Shown: in pieces, positions 10,241-22,600 of the stretch
How the letters are laid out: every line of letters starts with the position of its first letter
Numbering within the stretch: the first letter of the stretch is position 1
DNA from: Gaeumannomyces sp. JS-464
Taxonomy: Eukaryota > Ascomycota > Sordariomycetes > Magnaporthales > Magnaporthaceae
Direction: 5' to 3'
NCBI GenBank assembly: GCA_002197995.1
Contig: NGZR01000001.1
Span: forward strand, 2,976,001-3,040,000
Length of the DNA stretch: 64,000 nucleotides
Notes under the pieces: model-generated
The model's database searches: none
What the model was told of the DNA's origin: nothing
What the model saw: the letters and a program-made list of their open reading frames with translations, nothing else
Position numbers and translations under genes: made by a program

Positions 10241-12964
10241 TAATGTATTTATTACAAAATAATTATTGCAAAGTAAAACGGTAAAAAGTACTCGTTATAA
10301 AGTAGGTGTTATAAAATAATTGCCAAAATTAACGAGGTTTTATAATAATAAAGCTTTTTTGCAATTATTAGTAAATTAACTTAAAATTGGGCTAGCTTTA
10401 AACTTTTTAATCCAATTCCACGTACTTTAATTAAAACCTTAAAATGCAATTATTTAGCGTTTTTTTAAATATTAAAGCATTATTATACTAATTAAACTAA
10501 TAGGCTCGTTTAAACGTGCGTATTAGCCGTTTTAATGTTTTTACCGCGATGGTACGTTATAAAATAGGTTATAAATTGCTTTAACCGAAATGTAACTTTT
10601 ATTAGGCTGTATAACAATTTGCGTAACGTTACCCCCGTAATTAAGGAATGTAATGGGTTAATAAACGGCTTTTACAAGCGGCTTAATATTTATGCATAGT
10701 AAAAAACCCTTTATTTATTACCTTTAAAAGTGCTCCAAATAAAGCGTTATTTATTAAAAGGACGCAGTTGGCAAACCCCGTTTTTATGCCCGAAAGTAAA
10801 ACTAAAAAGGAATTAACCACTATTAGCTTCGACCTTAATAAACCCCGTTTTTAACACCCAAAAGTAAGTTAAAAGGGAACTAATTAAAGGCTTTTTTTAG
10901 TACTGCAAACCCCGTTTTTACACCTCGAAAAGTGGTTTAAAAGGGAACTAACAACGCCGGTAACCTTTTAACGTACAACGCTTTTAATAGCTAAACCACT
11001 TTTCACGTTGTATTTCGAAACACAAACTTAGGTATTTATATAACGCTCCCAAATGGTAATTGCCCTTAATTGCTATTTGGGTGTCCCCCGGCACCTGCTT
11101 AGGTTTTTAAAGCTACTTATAAAGCGCTTCGCAGCGCCGATAAGCTTTGGTATTAGCGCTTTTTAGCGCTTACTAGTAGGTATTGCCACCTTTTTGCGAT
11201 TAAAATTTAATGCTTTTAATTCCCCTAATCCGCTTTAACTTGCAATAAAAGTTACGGTCGTAATTTTAATTAAATAACGCTTTAAACTAAAAGATATAAA
11301 GTTTAATTAGTGTATAAATTTAATGCATTTAGCGCTTAATTCGTCGCCCGATTTCGCGATTACAAGGTTTTAATTAAAGTTTAATTTAGCATTAAATAGG
11401 TTACGGTCCTTTGCCAGCTATTAGATTTCCCGGGTTTATAACTTGTAAAAATATTAGGTTTTAATTAAAGCGTGCTTGCACTAATTACAATAGCTAACAA
11501 AGTTACATTTAGTTAATACGGGCTTTATTAAGCATTATAAATAATGCTAGCAAGGCTTTAAACTTAGTGGGTAGTACAAGCTTGTATTGCCAAAAGGGGG
11601 CGCTAATAATCGCCTTTTTTATATACCTTTCAACATCGATCCCGCGGGCCCCCCGCCTAAAAAAGTTCCAATACCGCACGCGATTTTCCGAAAAATTATT
11701 TTATATAGGGAAATTAAAAAATCGACTTACGGCTATTAAAGCCATTTTTGCATTAGGCTTTTAAATTTAACTTGTGCGTTTTTCACCCTTGTTTTAGCGC
11801 GTGCAAAGTAAGTGAATTAGGTAGCCCTATAACGGCTAACTTAAACGTTGTAACACGTTATAAGCCGACTTTATACACAAATTAACAAAAGTATAAAATA
11901 GGTAATACAAGGTAAGTAGTACGGGGTAAGTAAGGTTTATGCACTTAACTTTAGCTAAATACATTAATTATTTTAACAATTTTTATATTAACCATATTAA
12001 ACTAAGCACACGATAAAATAAAATGTATAACTTTTTAAATACGCATTTTAATTCCAAATTAAACTATACGCAATATTAAACGAATTAAATAATAACCATT
12101 TTCGTACGAATAAAACAAACGTATTTAAAAAAAAAAGCATTGCTCGAAATGCTAAACGTAATGTTTAACAAATTCCAGCTCGTATAAAAAGCATTAAGCG
12201 AAACTTTTAAAGCGAAATTGCTATGCACATAGCGGTTGTATAAACCTGCCGTAAAGTTTTAAAATTAAAAAACCGTTTTTTTTACCCAAAAGGATACGTA
12301 CGAAGCTTTATTCGCCAACCTGCGAGCATTTTTTTTAAATAGCTATAAATCGCACGAGTAAAAACTAATACTTGCTAAAAAAACGTTCCGCACGACGCTA
12401 ATTATATAAACAAGCGCTATTATAACAACTAAAAGCTTTGTATAAGCTAAAGTGGGTTTAAACTTAAAAGCAACTTCCAGCTTTGCGCAAGCAATTTCCA
12501 ACCCCGAATAAACAGCTTCCAATTTCGCACAACTAAGCGATGCTACGTATGCAAAAAAAAGGCTGCTAGTTAACCAACCACCCGTAAAAAAAACGAAATG
12601 GTGCAAAGCAAAAATTCCTTTAAGCGTGCGAAAACCTAAACACGAAAGGCATAAACTTCGATGCATTTTTTTAAAACTACGAAAGCCTTTAATTAACGTA
12701 CGACGAGAACGACTTAAAAGGAAATAACGCTAATATTAAAAGTCTTTTAATGTAATACTTATAAAATTATGCGTATTTTTATCGCACAATTAGCGAAAAT
12801 ATTTATTAAACCAACGCGTGCGAACCATCCAACCAATTCGTGCTGCATAACCAGTACAGCATAACGAACTAAAAAGAACTTTGGGATATAAGCGCCGCAC
12901 GAGTTTCCATAATTGGAAAGTGCCAAACGAGCCGGTAAGGAAACGCAACCAGGTCGCACCTTTA
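10241..12964. other. AT-rich intergenic or relic repeat DNA, no gene recognised
   Basis: Low-GC sequence with short frames only. The region 12343-12666 is open on the minus strand for about 107 codons, but I recognise nothing in it. A GC pocket at 11600-11660 (around CCGCGGGCCCCCCG) stands out in otherwise AT-rich DNA. A short tandem-like repeat at 10774-10958 is listed separately. Confidence 0.6.
10774..10958 (+). repeat. Three spaced copies of a ~45-bp unit
   Basis: The motif AAACCCCGTTTTTA, followed by CCCGAAAGTAAAA...AAAGGAATTAA-like text, recurs starting near 10775, 10841 and 10907, a spacing of about 66 bp. The third copy (ACACCTCGAAAAGTGG) is the most GC-rich. Copies differ mostly by transitions. 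Confidence 0.65.
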
Positions 12965-13419
12965 CGTTACGACTAGCGTGCAAACCCCAGGTTACGGGGC
13001 GGGAAAGGCTTTAAGTGGTGCCTTTACCCCGCACCACCTGCCGACGTAAAAGCACGTAACCAAACTTACCTAAGTTGGATTTTTGAATCTTTGGACAAAA
13101 CCATAAATCCAAAAAGATTTTTAAATTTTTAAACAAAATTACAAATCCAAAAGGATTTTTAGATTTTTAAACAAAGGTATAAATCCAAAAACTGCTAAAG
13201 TGAAAGCAGCGTGTATATAAAAAATGGGTTTCCTACTGTTTTAAATAGCTTTAACTAAGGCTTTGGCATTAATTAACTTAAGTTAGCTCCCAAGCATTTC
13301 CTAAGGTAAACAATTAAATTGTCCTTTTAAGTTACGTGTTCCCTTATACCTAAGCCAGCGATACTGTCCTGTCCACCCCCGAGGTGCATTACTTTAAAAG
13401 CAAGCCTTTAATTATAACA
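12965..13419 (+). repeat. Lone LTR of the leftmost gypsy family, opposite orientation
   Basis: The reverse complement of this segment aligns with 2312-2719 over nearly its whole length (shared TGTTATAATTAAAGG at one end, CTAGTYGTAACR at the other, and the GCGGGGTAAAR-GCACC box). It is about 45 bp longer, mainly through an insert near 13040-13075. No gag follows on its inner side, so it is probably a solo LTR or one whose element was replaced. Confidence 0.7.
13078..13190 (+). repeat. Three tandem ~38-bp units inside the LTR
   Basis: The unit ATTTTTRAATYTTTRRACAA followed by AAATCCAAAA occurs three times in a row. The counterpart LTR keeps a contracted version (2540-2620). It looks like an internal minisatellite of the LTR. 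Confidence 0.6.
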
Positions 13420-13649
13420 CCTTACTATCGATACAAGTGCTAATCGCACTTAAAAAAGTGTGGACGGCAAACGCCGAAGCGTTAAACTAAGCAGCGGGTA
13501 AAAAAAACATCGTGCGATTTAAAAAAGCGATCGAAGGCGTAAAAAAAAGAAAAAACGAGCGCGCGCGGAACGTCGACGTACAAAACGCGATAATCGATTG
13601 TAGCTAAACGCTAAAAAAATAAGAAAAGCTAAAAGTCGCGCGATTAAAG

Positions 13650-13933
13650 TGTAAGGAAGCTCGCCGCGATAATAGCGGGCTACCGTCACAGCAAAAAGCC
13701 TTAGCCCTGTTTACGGGCCCGAGCCACGTGGAGGCCTAAAGCACCCCAAACACGTAACAAAAGGCTTAAAAGGGCTACGCTATTAGGCAATTTGTTAAGA
13801 AAGCAATTCCCAAATTGCCGGAATAAGCTAAAGTTATTATATTTACCTTATAGCAATATAAGCCTTTAACTTTTAATCACCGTTTACAGTTATCGTAATT
13901 ACCTTGTATAAGCTTTCGGCTTACCCCGTAACA
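13650..13933 (+). repeat. 5' LTR of the gypsy element (284 bp)
   Basis: Begins TGTAAGGAAGCTCGCC and ends CCGTAACA. It aligns without net length change to 19370-19653. Differences are mostly C/T or G/A. A fragment of a third copy is at 58165-58398. Confidence 0.85.
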
Positions 13934-16479
13934 TTTTTTAACTTTTACCATCCTTTTAAAAATATAAGCCGTTTACTATAAACGCAAACGGTTAATCGAA
14001 CACGACGCCGGGTACGGCAACCTAAGAAAAGCCGCTGCCCCGTGTTTTAGCGCGACTTAATACTCGCTCGCAAACGGCACGTCGTTAACCCGCGATTCTT
14101 TCGAGGTTTAAAAAAGGATTTCGAAACCTTTTTAAGTAAAAAAGCAATTACGTTTTAAAAAACCTTATAAACTAAATGCATTATAGTTTTTAAAAGCGGA
14201 GCTACGTTTTAAATCCGTTTACTTTTTTATTAAAAAATCGAGTTAAAACGATACCCCCGAAAATAACCACGTTCGTAACGAAACCGACGATAACCGAGTT
14301 TATAGTTACCGTCGCGATTTAATTTCGTTAAAAGCCGCGAAACGATCGCGTTAAATTTACGGGTTACCGAAATATGGGCATAAAAAGGAACGTTATTAAA
14401 AGCACTGTTAAACAGAGCTAATTACGCGTAAAGCCCGTTTTTTAAAACGCAATTAGCTTTGTTTTTATAACTTTTTACGTTTTATTTAACGCGCGGAATT
14501 CCGCGTTTTAAAAGCATTATATTACAATTACCGGGGTAAGGAAAAACGGAAACCTTTAACGGATCGACGTTTACATTTCCGGAAAAACCGCAACCGTAAT
14601 ACGCAAAATTCCCGAAATAGTAGTTTATAATTTGCTAAGCTTTTTAAAAAAAAAGTCCTTTTCGTTAAAAATAAAAATTACATACCTTTACCCGTTATAT
14701 AAAACCTTTAAAATATAGCGTAAAAACTTTAAAATTTTACGCTTTCTTTTTAAAAATTCGAAATTAAATTTAAAGCATTAGCGAAAAAAACGCGCTATAT
14801 AATAATTTTAAATAAATGTAAATTATTTAAACAATGTTTTAATTGCATTACGAGGTAATTACGAATTAAAAAACTTATGCGGAAAAGTTATACGAGTTTA
14901 CGCAATTTTAGTAATAAATGTGGACCAATTTCGTTAATTATTTGAAAAAAAAAAGAGTAAACCTAACCATTTAAATCTATTAAAACTGGATTACTTATAA
15001 ACAATTACATTAAAAATATTACGATTCCCCGGTATCGTTTTTAATTAAATAGCAAATATTAGTTTAACAAATCGAACTTAAAACTTTATAAACAGACTTT
15101 TAACAACTATTTCGATTATTAAAAAAGTTTTCCTTTTATTTGCGGGATTAGTTATAAAATAAGTTAATGGTAAACGCGTAAACTAATTGGGACATTCCTT
15201 AAAACGTTACTAATGCCGCGAAAAAAAAGTGGGCCGTAAAAAAAAAGCAAGTTTAACGTAAAAAGTTCGATTATTATCCTTATTAAAAGTCCTATCGAAG
15301 GTAACGAATATCCGGGTACTAGGTTTTAAAAAAGGGACGATAGGGACGAACGTTCGAATCGGCGGGAAAAGCGCTAATATAAAGGACGGGATAATTTGCG
15401 CCGCTTTAATTTAAAACGGCAAAATTCCCGCCGTTACGACCAGAAAACGGGAAACTTTCGTTTTTCCAAATCCAATACGCTTTAAGCGAAATAATCGTTA
15501 AGCTATAACGGTAAAGCTGGAAAACTAAACCATTTGGGCTAAAAGCCCGGCAATTGCAATAATTGCGAACAATTAAGCCATTAAACGGCCGATTATTATT
15601 TTAAATTTAAAAAGGTAAAAGTAATCGACGTTTATTACTTTAATAACGAGAAATTCGATTATAACCGCGCTATTAGCGATAGCAATAAAAACGAGTGCGT
15701 TTTAACGCGAAACGAAAACTACCAATTGCAATCCAATTCGAACTTCGAATTGGGAAACGAGTTTAACTGTTAAGTAACTTTTACTTTCGTGGTTTCGATA
15801 TTTTAAACATAAAAAGGTATAGTTATTTATTTTAAACGGGCATAAATGTTTAAACTAAGGTATTAATAAACTTTAACACTGGCGTAGCGGCGAATATAGT
15901 AAATTATAAGTTCGTTTAGAAGTATAAAATTTTAAAAGCATATATGCTATTACCCGAGCTAATCGGCGTGTAAAGCGCGCTTATTAAGTGCTACGAGGCG
16001 TATTAAATTACGTTAAAAGCATAAAATAGGAAGGGCTAAAAACGGGATATTACGGCGTTTTTTACGCTATTCGGAAAAGCGCTAACGCTTTAAACATCCT
16101 TTTAAAACACCCGACGATAGCGGGAAAAGGTATTAACTATTTAATGCCGATTAGTTGTAAAAGTTTAATACCGCCCGAATGTTTAAATTAAGCGAGTAAA
16201 CTGCTGTTATAACGGTAAAGTCTTTAATATATTAAGTTTAGCTTACGAAAACGGTAGTGGGATATATAATAGCCGCTTATTACTAATTAAGCATTTATAT
16301 AATCTGCGTTAAACGAAAAGGACGAAAAGGAGTTAATAAAGCCGTTTAACCTTTAATTATAAACATACGCTAACGTGTTTTCCAATACGAAGGCGAAAAA
16401 GCTCCCGTTATTAAAAAGAGCTAAGCATGCTATTAAATTAAAAAAGGAATTAAGCCTTTTATAAAAGCCTTATATTTAA

Positions 16480-16960
16480 TTTCGGAAAAATAAGTAGCAG
16501 TATTAAAAAAGTACTTTAAAAATAACCTCGCGTTAGGAAAAATTACCCTTTTAAAAGCAAACGCGGGCTTTTTAATACTGTTCGTACTTAAAAAAGACAA
16601 ATCCTTGCGTTTATATATCGATTATCGAGTTTTAAACCGGATTACGCGCAAAAACCGCTACCTATTACCTTTTATATCCGACTTAATAAATAGGTTAACG
16701 GGAGCCAAATGGTTTTTTAAGTTGGATTTGCGGGACGCTTATTATCGCATTCGCATTTAATTGGAAAATAAGTGGAAAATAGCATTTCGTACTAAATATA
16801 AGCTATTTAAATATACCGTAATGCCATTCGAACTAACTAACGCCTCGTTCATTTTCCAAACTTATATATACCGAGCATTAGCAGGCTTTATTAATTACAT
16901 TTGCGTAATATACCTTAACGGTATTATTATATTTTCCTAAATAAAAAAAAGCACGAGTAA
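16480..16960 (+). pseudogene. gypsy reverse transcriptase remnant
   Basis: The frame gives LRLYIDYRVLNRITRKNRY (about 16606-16665), FFKLDLRDAYYRIRI (16712-16757) and WKIAFRTKYKLFKYTVMPF (16772-16830). Next comes YICVIYLNGIIIFS (about 16900-16938), which stands where the catalytic Y-L-D-D-I-L box should be. The two catalytic Asp codons thus read Asn and Gly, changes reachable by G-to-A and A-to-G transitions. The rest of pol is too broken to outline. Confidence 0.75.
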
Positions 16961-17460
16961 TATAATAAAATAAATTTTAAATAAGCTTCGATTATACAAG
17001 CTGTACGTAAAGCAATCCAAATGCGAGTTTTTCAAAATTTCGCGTATTTCGAGAAAGTGTTTCCATAAACTTTAAACGTATTAAAGCGATTTAAAAATAG
17101 CAACTTTTAAAGTTTTATAAAAATATTTAAATATTTTTAAAATTCGCGAACGTTTACCGCAAATTTATCTTTGGCTATTCCCGAATAGTCGCTTTAATAA
17201 CGAAGTTATTAAAAGGTAATTAAAACGGGAAAAAAAGGAATGTTCGATTAGCTACCCGCAATAGCCCGAGCTTTCGAAAGGCTTAAAACGGCGTTTAAAA
17301 ACGCGACAATTTTTAAGCATTAGGACTTAACTAAAAAAACATAAATGGAAACGGACGTTTTTACCAAAGCCATTTTTAGCATTTTATCCCAATTAACGAA
17401 TAAGCGATGGCATTTTATAACTTTTTATTCCCGCAAATTAATAAACGTAAAGCAAAAGTA

Positions 17461-17826
17461 GGTTATTATTCGTGGCAACTGTGCCGGTACCAGTCTTTGG
17501 GGTGAAAAGGCTTTTAAATTTATATATATCCAAAAGCTATCTATTTTCCAAGTATAAAGAAAAGGCTTATCGTACGAGCCCTGCTTAATATATATATATC
17601 CCATGCCGGAAGCCGCGGGGTGCGATCGTACAAGGCAAATCTCGGAGTCGGGATTTAACCTGGAACTTGCACAGCCTCCGTGCATAACGGCCTGGCCGGT
17701 AATCTCCGTGCCGGAGCCTCCGTGCCGGGGAAACGTTATTTCCTGCCACGGAGCCTCGGGCCGTAAATCTTTCGCCTTTCGTAAATAGCCTTGTGCGACT
17801 TTTGGCTGCCCATTTAACAAAAAGTA
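17461..17826. other. GC-rich 366-bp insert inside the gypsy RNase H region
   Basis: Base composition changes abruptly to GC-rich (for example CCGTGCCGGAGCCTCCGTGC) within AT-rich gypsy sequence. The insert is bordered by CAAAAGTA (17453-17460) and CAAAAAGTA (17818-17826), a possible target duplication. It contains two TATATATATATCC-type tracts (about 17520 and 17590). Its ends show only weak inverted similarity (GTTATTATTCGTGGCAA and GTTAAATGGGCAGCCAA). A non-autonomous element or solo LTR are both possible. Confidence 0.5.
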
Positions 17827-19369
17827 TACCGAATGTGCACTTTTAAATACGCTGCGAATGCATGCCTTTTCGCGAGCAGCCGGTAATACCGAACATTTAT
17901 AAGCAGGTTTCGAAACGTCGGGAAATGGTACAAATCGTAATCGTTAAATTTTTTAAAAAAAAATGGCGATATAAAAGCTTTACCGGAATTAAAAAGGCGA
18001 ATTTAATAAAAGTTTAACTATTATCGGTAATTTAATAAAAAAAATTATAATAAGCTAAAAAAAATAAATCGTAACGGAAAAACCATTAAGGTTTTTTTAT
18101 AAAAATAAATTAAAAAAGGCGAAACCGCGTAATAAACCTACCGAAAGATTTGGTAAACCACTATGCATTTATTAGCATATTTTTAATAAGTTTAAATCGA
18201 TGTTAAAAGGGAAACCCCGAAATAAAAAACGATAAACTTAACCCGGTAAATGCATTAAAAGCAACGGTTTATTTTATTAATACTAGTGGTATATACCAAG
18301 TTATGTTTAAAATGCGTTCTACCCCGAAAAAGGTCGGTTATATAGCAATTGTTATAAAAAGCGGCGTTAAACACTATTAAAAGCCACCGTGCTAATAATA
18401 AAAGCAATTTAAACTCGTTAACGGTTCTTTTTTACAAAAAACCGCAAAGCGAAACGATGCTTTTTATCGATAAAGTCGTTAAGCTCGTTAAGCCGATAAA
18501 TAACGCTAACGAGGTATATTAATAACGAACGTATTTCGAAAGTCCAAATTAAAACTAAACCGGAAAGCGGAAAGGTAAAAAAAAGCGAATTCCTTTAAAA
18601 ATGCCATAATTAGCAAACTAATAAAAACTTTTTTTCGTAAAGCTAATTACAATCACCCGCTTCGTATTGTTAAAAGCGAAAAGGCGACGGCGAAATGCCT
18701 TATTAGCGGTAACGTTATAAAATATAATTTTGCGGTAAAATCGGGTTAACGCACGCTCGAAACGAGCGAGCCGAAAGGAAGGACGAAAACGTATAACCGC
18801 GACCGCAATTGGAAAAGGAAACGTAATTAAACGTAATCGAAACCGCGACCGCAGCTGGAAAAAACCTAAATCCGGGCTAAGCAAAAAGCGCAAAAAGATT
18901 ACGAGAGAAAAAAAAAAGCGTTAATTTTAAAAAGCAAACGCAAGCTTTTATGCGTTAAAAGCGCGAGCTTTATAAGTAAATAAGCAATGCGAAAGCAAAA
19001 GGAATAAAGGAATAACCAACGGCGTTTAATCGTTATTATTAATTATATTGTTAAAAGGAAGGAAAATAACGCCGGCCGGCTGGAAAAAACATAAAAAGGT
19101 TTACCGGTAAAACCGCTCCTGCTTTAACCGTCGCCGGCCTTATACGGCTAACGCTACCGAAAACGCTACAAAATCCTATAAGCTTTACTAGCACCTTGCT
19201 GAAAAAAGCTATTCGCACTTCCACATTACCAAAAAACCATTTACTTTAAATAGTAAAAGTATTAATAAATTTGGCTTGCTCGCTAACTCGCTATAAACCG
19301 ACCAAGCTTCGACGCAACCATTTCGCTAATAGGCATTACTGAAACGTTAATGCTTTTAAAAAAGGACAA

Positions 19370-19653
19370 TGTAAAAAGGCTCGCCGCGATAATAGCGGGC
19401 CACCGCCATAGTAAAAAGCTTTAGCCTTATTTACGAGCCCGAGCCACGTGGAGGCCTAAGGCACCCCAGGCACGTAACAAGGGGCCCAGGGAGGGCCACG
19501 CTATTTAGGCAGCTTGTAAAAGGCAATTCCTAAATTGCTGGAACAAGCTAAAGTTGTTATATTTACCTTATAGTAATATAGGCCTTTAACTTTTAATCAC
19601 CGTTTACGGTTATCGTAATCCCTTTTTACAGGCTTTCGGCTTACCCCGTGATA
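19370..19653 (+). repeat. 3' LTR of the gypsy element (284 bp)
   Basis: Direct repeat of 13650-13933; starts TGTAAAAAGGCTCGCC and ends CCGTGATA, i.e. the left end CCGTAACA with transitions. This copy keeps more GC (GGGGCCCAGGGAGGGCC) than the left one. Confidence 0.85.
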
Positions 19654-22600
19654 AAATCCTTTTTAAAGCTTGCTTTTAATAGTACGTTTAAAAAACTTAG
19701 CAAAGTGCTTTAACGTTACTATATCCGTTAGCGTTGTTATATTTGTTAGCGAATCGCAAAATCCTTTTACAAAATTAAAAATACGTTAATTTAAAGTTTT
19801 ATTAAAATTATTAGTAAAATGATTATATACGCGTTCCATTTATTTAATACTTACTAGTGTTTTTTTACTGCTTTTTTTTAACAGTTTAAAAACTAGTTTA
19901 TCGTCGATGTTGGATAAGTTTAAAATAGTTCATTTCGTTAAGCTTTTTTAATTAGCTTTTGGGATTTGTTTTATTGTTATTTCTCGCAGCACTTATTGTA
20001 ATGTTTTGCTTCGTTTATAATTAGCGTTGGGAAAAAGGTAGGCAAAAGGCGGGCAGTTAAGCAGGTGGGCAGCTGGGCAGGAGGTGGGTAATAATCTCGG
20101 ATTTTTAAAACCGGTGGACAGTAAGCAGGTTATAATTATTATATAGCTATAAAAAGCCATAAAAAGAATGGAAGTAAAACGAGTTTAATGTTATGTTTCT
20201 CTGCTATAAAAAAGGAATGGAATTAAAACCCTTGATATATATATATACATAAAGCAAAAGGACCGTGCATATAAGCACGGTTTATGTTTAATTTCCGATA
20301 TCCGCTTATTATCATGATGGCTGAAACCTAGTTGTGGCCGGTATTAAAATACATGCAAGGGTTACCGGGGTGGGTACATTGCTCCGGGAGTAGCCCCGGG
20401 AGCAGCAGGAGCAAGTACTTACTAGCGCCGTAGCAAAAGGGTGTAAAAAGTGGGGTTGAAAAAGGTCAAATTCCGGCCAGAGAACAGTATTCTTATCCGG
20501 GCTGTTCAACAAGCCCGCAATTTCCGTGAGACGGCTCCCATCAAAATTAGAGAAGAGAATGAGATTTCATCAATCCATTGGAGCAAGGAGACAGACGGGT
20601 GCACCTTCTGCCAATTAATTGCGCGATTAATGATGGGAACGGATATTCATGAACACGCAAAATCCGATAGCTGCTTTGGCCATTGAAGTGAACGGCACAC
20701 GCTGACGCTAGAGCTGGAGCAAAAGAGAGCGTAGAACTGCCACAATTCCTTACCATCAGCCCCCAGATGAGCTATGAGTGGATGAAGCCGGGGAGGGGGC
20801 CGCACCCTCGTTCCATCCGTTCCATCGGGTTGCTCCGCCTCCGAACCTACGTGCTCGGGTAGGGCAAACACCAGCGCGGCCTCGACAACAAAGCTCGTCG
20901 CTGGTGCACTCCTTGCTACTTACTGTTCTCCTTATGCCAGGCTAACCTTTATGAGACGGGGGTACTCACTCTCTTGAGGCTGAGAGGTTTGGGCGTGTGC
21001 TCCCCATAGCCTTGAAGCGCTTTGCCTAAAGTGGCTAATCGGGCCTGATGGCTTGGCGAGGATTCAAACGGCTCTCATCTTGCGATCGGATAAGCGTCAG
21101 CAGCATGTAATTATACCCCCACCAGTTCAGAGCACGAAAGCTGTTAATCGTAGTAGAGGAGCAAGGCGAGAAGAAATTTTTACCATAAAAATGCAAGCAG
21201 GTTTTGGTATCCACCCGCCTAATGTGATGATCGATGGACCTGCGTGGATACTCAGGTAAATATCGTTGCTGGGAGAATATTTCCAGCAGGTAAAAATATG
21301 CTCGATAAAGTTATGAGGTACATATTTAAGGCAGGCTAGTGCGACAAAGCATTCCGCCGGAGGAAGATTTCGAGCAAGGAGAAGAGGTGTAATCAAGTCG
21401 GAGGCTAGGTGGGTGTCTGTCAGTTCAGCGAGGGGATCACCGTCGGTCATGTGGTGGTGCCCTAAGCCCAGGCCTTTCGACGGGCCCCTCTGCCACAATC
21501 GTCTTGTTAGAACTCGCAGGATCTGTGACGACGGCTCGACCGACATGCATGATCCCGGAGCAGTCACGCCAGTAAAAGAGCTCCTTGTCAATGCTTACTC
21601 ATGCTCATTTGTTGGGGCATGGTCCAAGCATGATGGCTAGGCGAGCGCTTCCGTTCCTTTCTTTTGGGTTTTCGAAAGGTTTGGGCGCCTGAACGGGGTG
21701 GGGCGGGATTGGGGTCTACCCGGAACCGTCAGGTTCCAGCTATTTGACGTGATCATAAAAAAAAGAAAATAAGAAAAAAAAAAGAAACACAGCAGAAGAG
21801 CTTCAACTACATACCTAGCTAGGCAGGTACCCAGAGGTAGGTACTTGGTGCTTATGTATGTGCGTAAGTTCACGGCGCGCCTACCATGTCTGGCCGAAGA
21901 AACGGGAAGGGGTATTGATGTTTCTGCCTCTCTCCCAGCAAGCAAAGAAAAAACGGGGGTAGCTTTCAGGGGACTACGACGATAGCTGTAACTTCTGATT
22001 TTGTGACCTCACGCTGGCCTTCTGGGGTCGGAGATTCCGGGCCAGATGCAAGACATCGTGCTGAAGCCGGCTGTCTACTAGATCTTGATTAGTGCTATGA
22101 TGGCATTGGCTTGGGCCTGTGTTTGCCTGTGAAAACGTGTAGCCAAGGGCCCAAGGCTATCTTTGGGAACAAAAAAGGAAGAGAAAGCGGGAACAAGAAC
22201 GGGAACAAGAATGGGATCAAGAACGAGAACAGGAACAAGAAAGGGGAAAGGAAAATATCTCGTTGTGCTTGTTGGCAGCGAAAACTAGGACCTGGACGGC
22301 TTTGGGTGCTACACGCCGTCCATGTAGCGAGACTCTCGGGGGCCTTGTCTCGTAGAACGGGCTCGGGGCCAGGCTGAGACGAAGAGCGCTTTTCCCAGTA
22401 GTCCGCGCCTTTTTGAACGGCTGGCCAGAGGGGCTTGTACTCTAACTCGACTTGGGAGCGATGGGCCAGGGACGGGGACGGCAGGGTCACCGGGCTCGCT
22501 CGTGGGATGCGAAACGCCTGATTGACACATGGCCAGAGCACCTATCCGCGACGCGGGATTCGGCGCGGTCTGCGCTAGGTAGCAGCCGCGCAACGAGGCG

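Larger units (their letters stand above)
13650..19653 (+). mobile_element. Ty3/gypsy retrotransposon with 284-bp LTRs, heavily mutated
   Basis: Two direct repeats of identical length (284 bp) bound a 6004-bp element. Plus-strand order: a gag zinc knuckle of form CNNCEQLSHxTADYY (about 15550-15600), RT (16560-16960), RNase H (YSRKLINVKQK at 17420-17455), then AT-rich sequence where integrase belongs. RT before integrase marks Ty3/gypsy. Stops are dense throughout. Flanks TAAAG and AAATC do not give a clean target duplication. A 366-bp GC-rich insert interrupts the RNase H region. Confidence 0.85.

Noticed and set aside
17425..17820. 131-codon minus-strand frame
   Set aside because: Covers the GC-rich insert in the gypsy element; no motif and contains AT microsatellites.
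13645..19658. Target-site duplication for the gypsy element
   Set aside because: The flanks TAAAG and AAATC do not match even allowing transitions.
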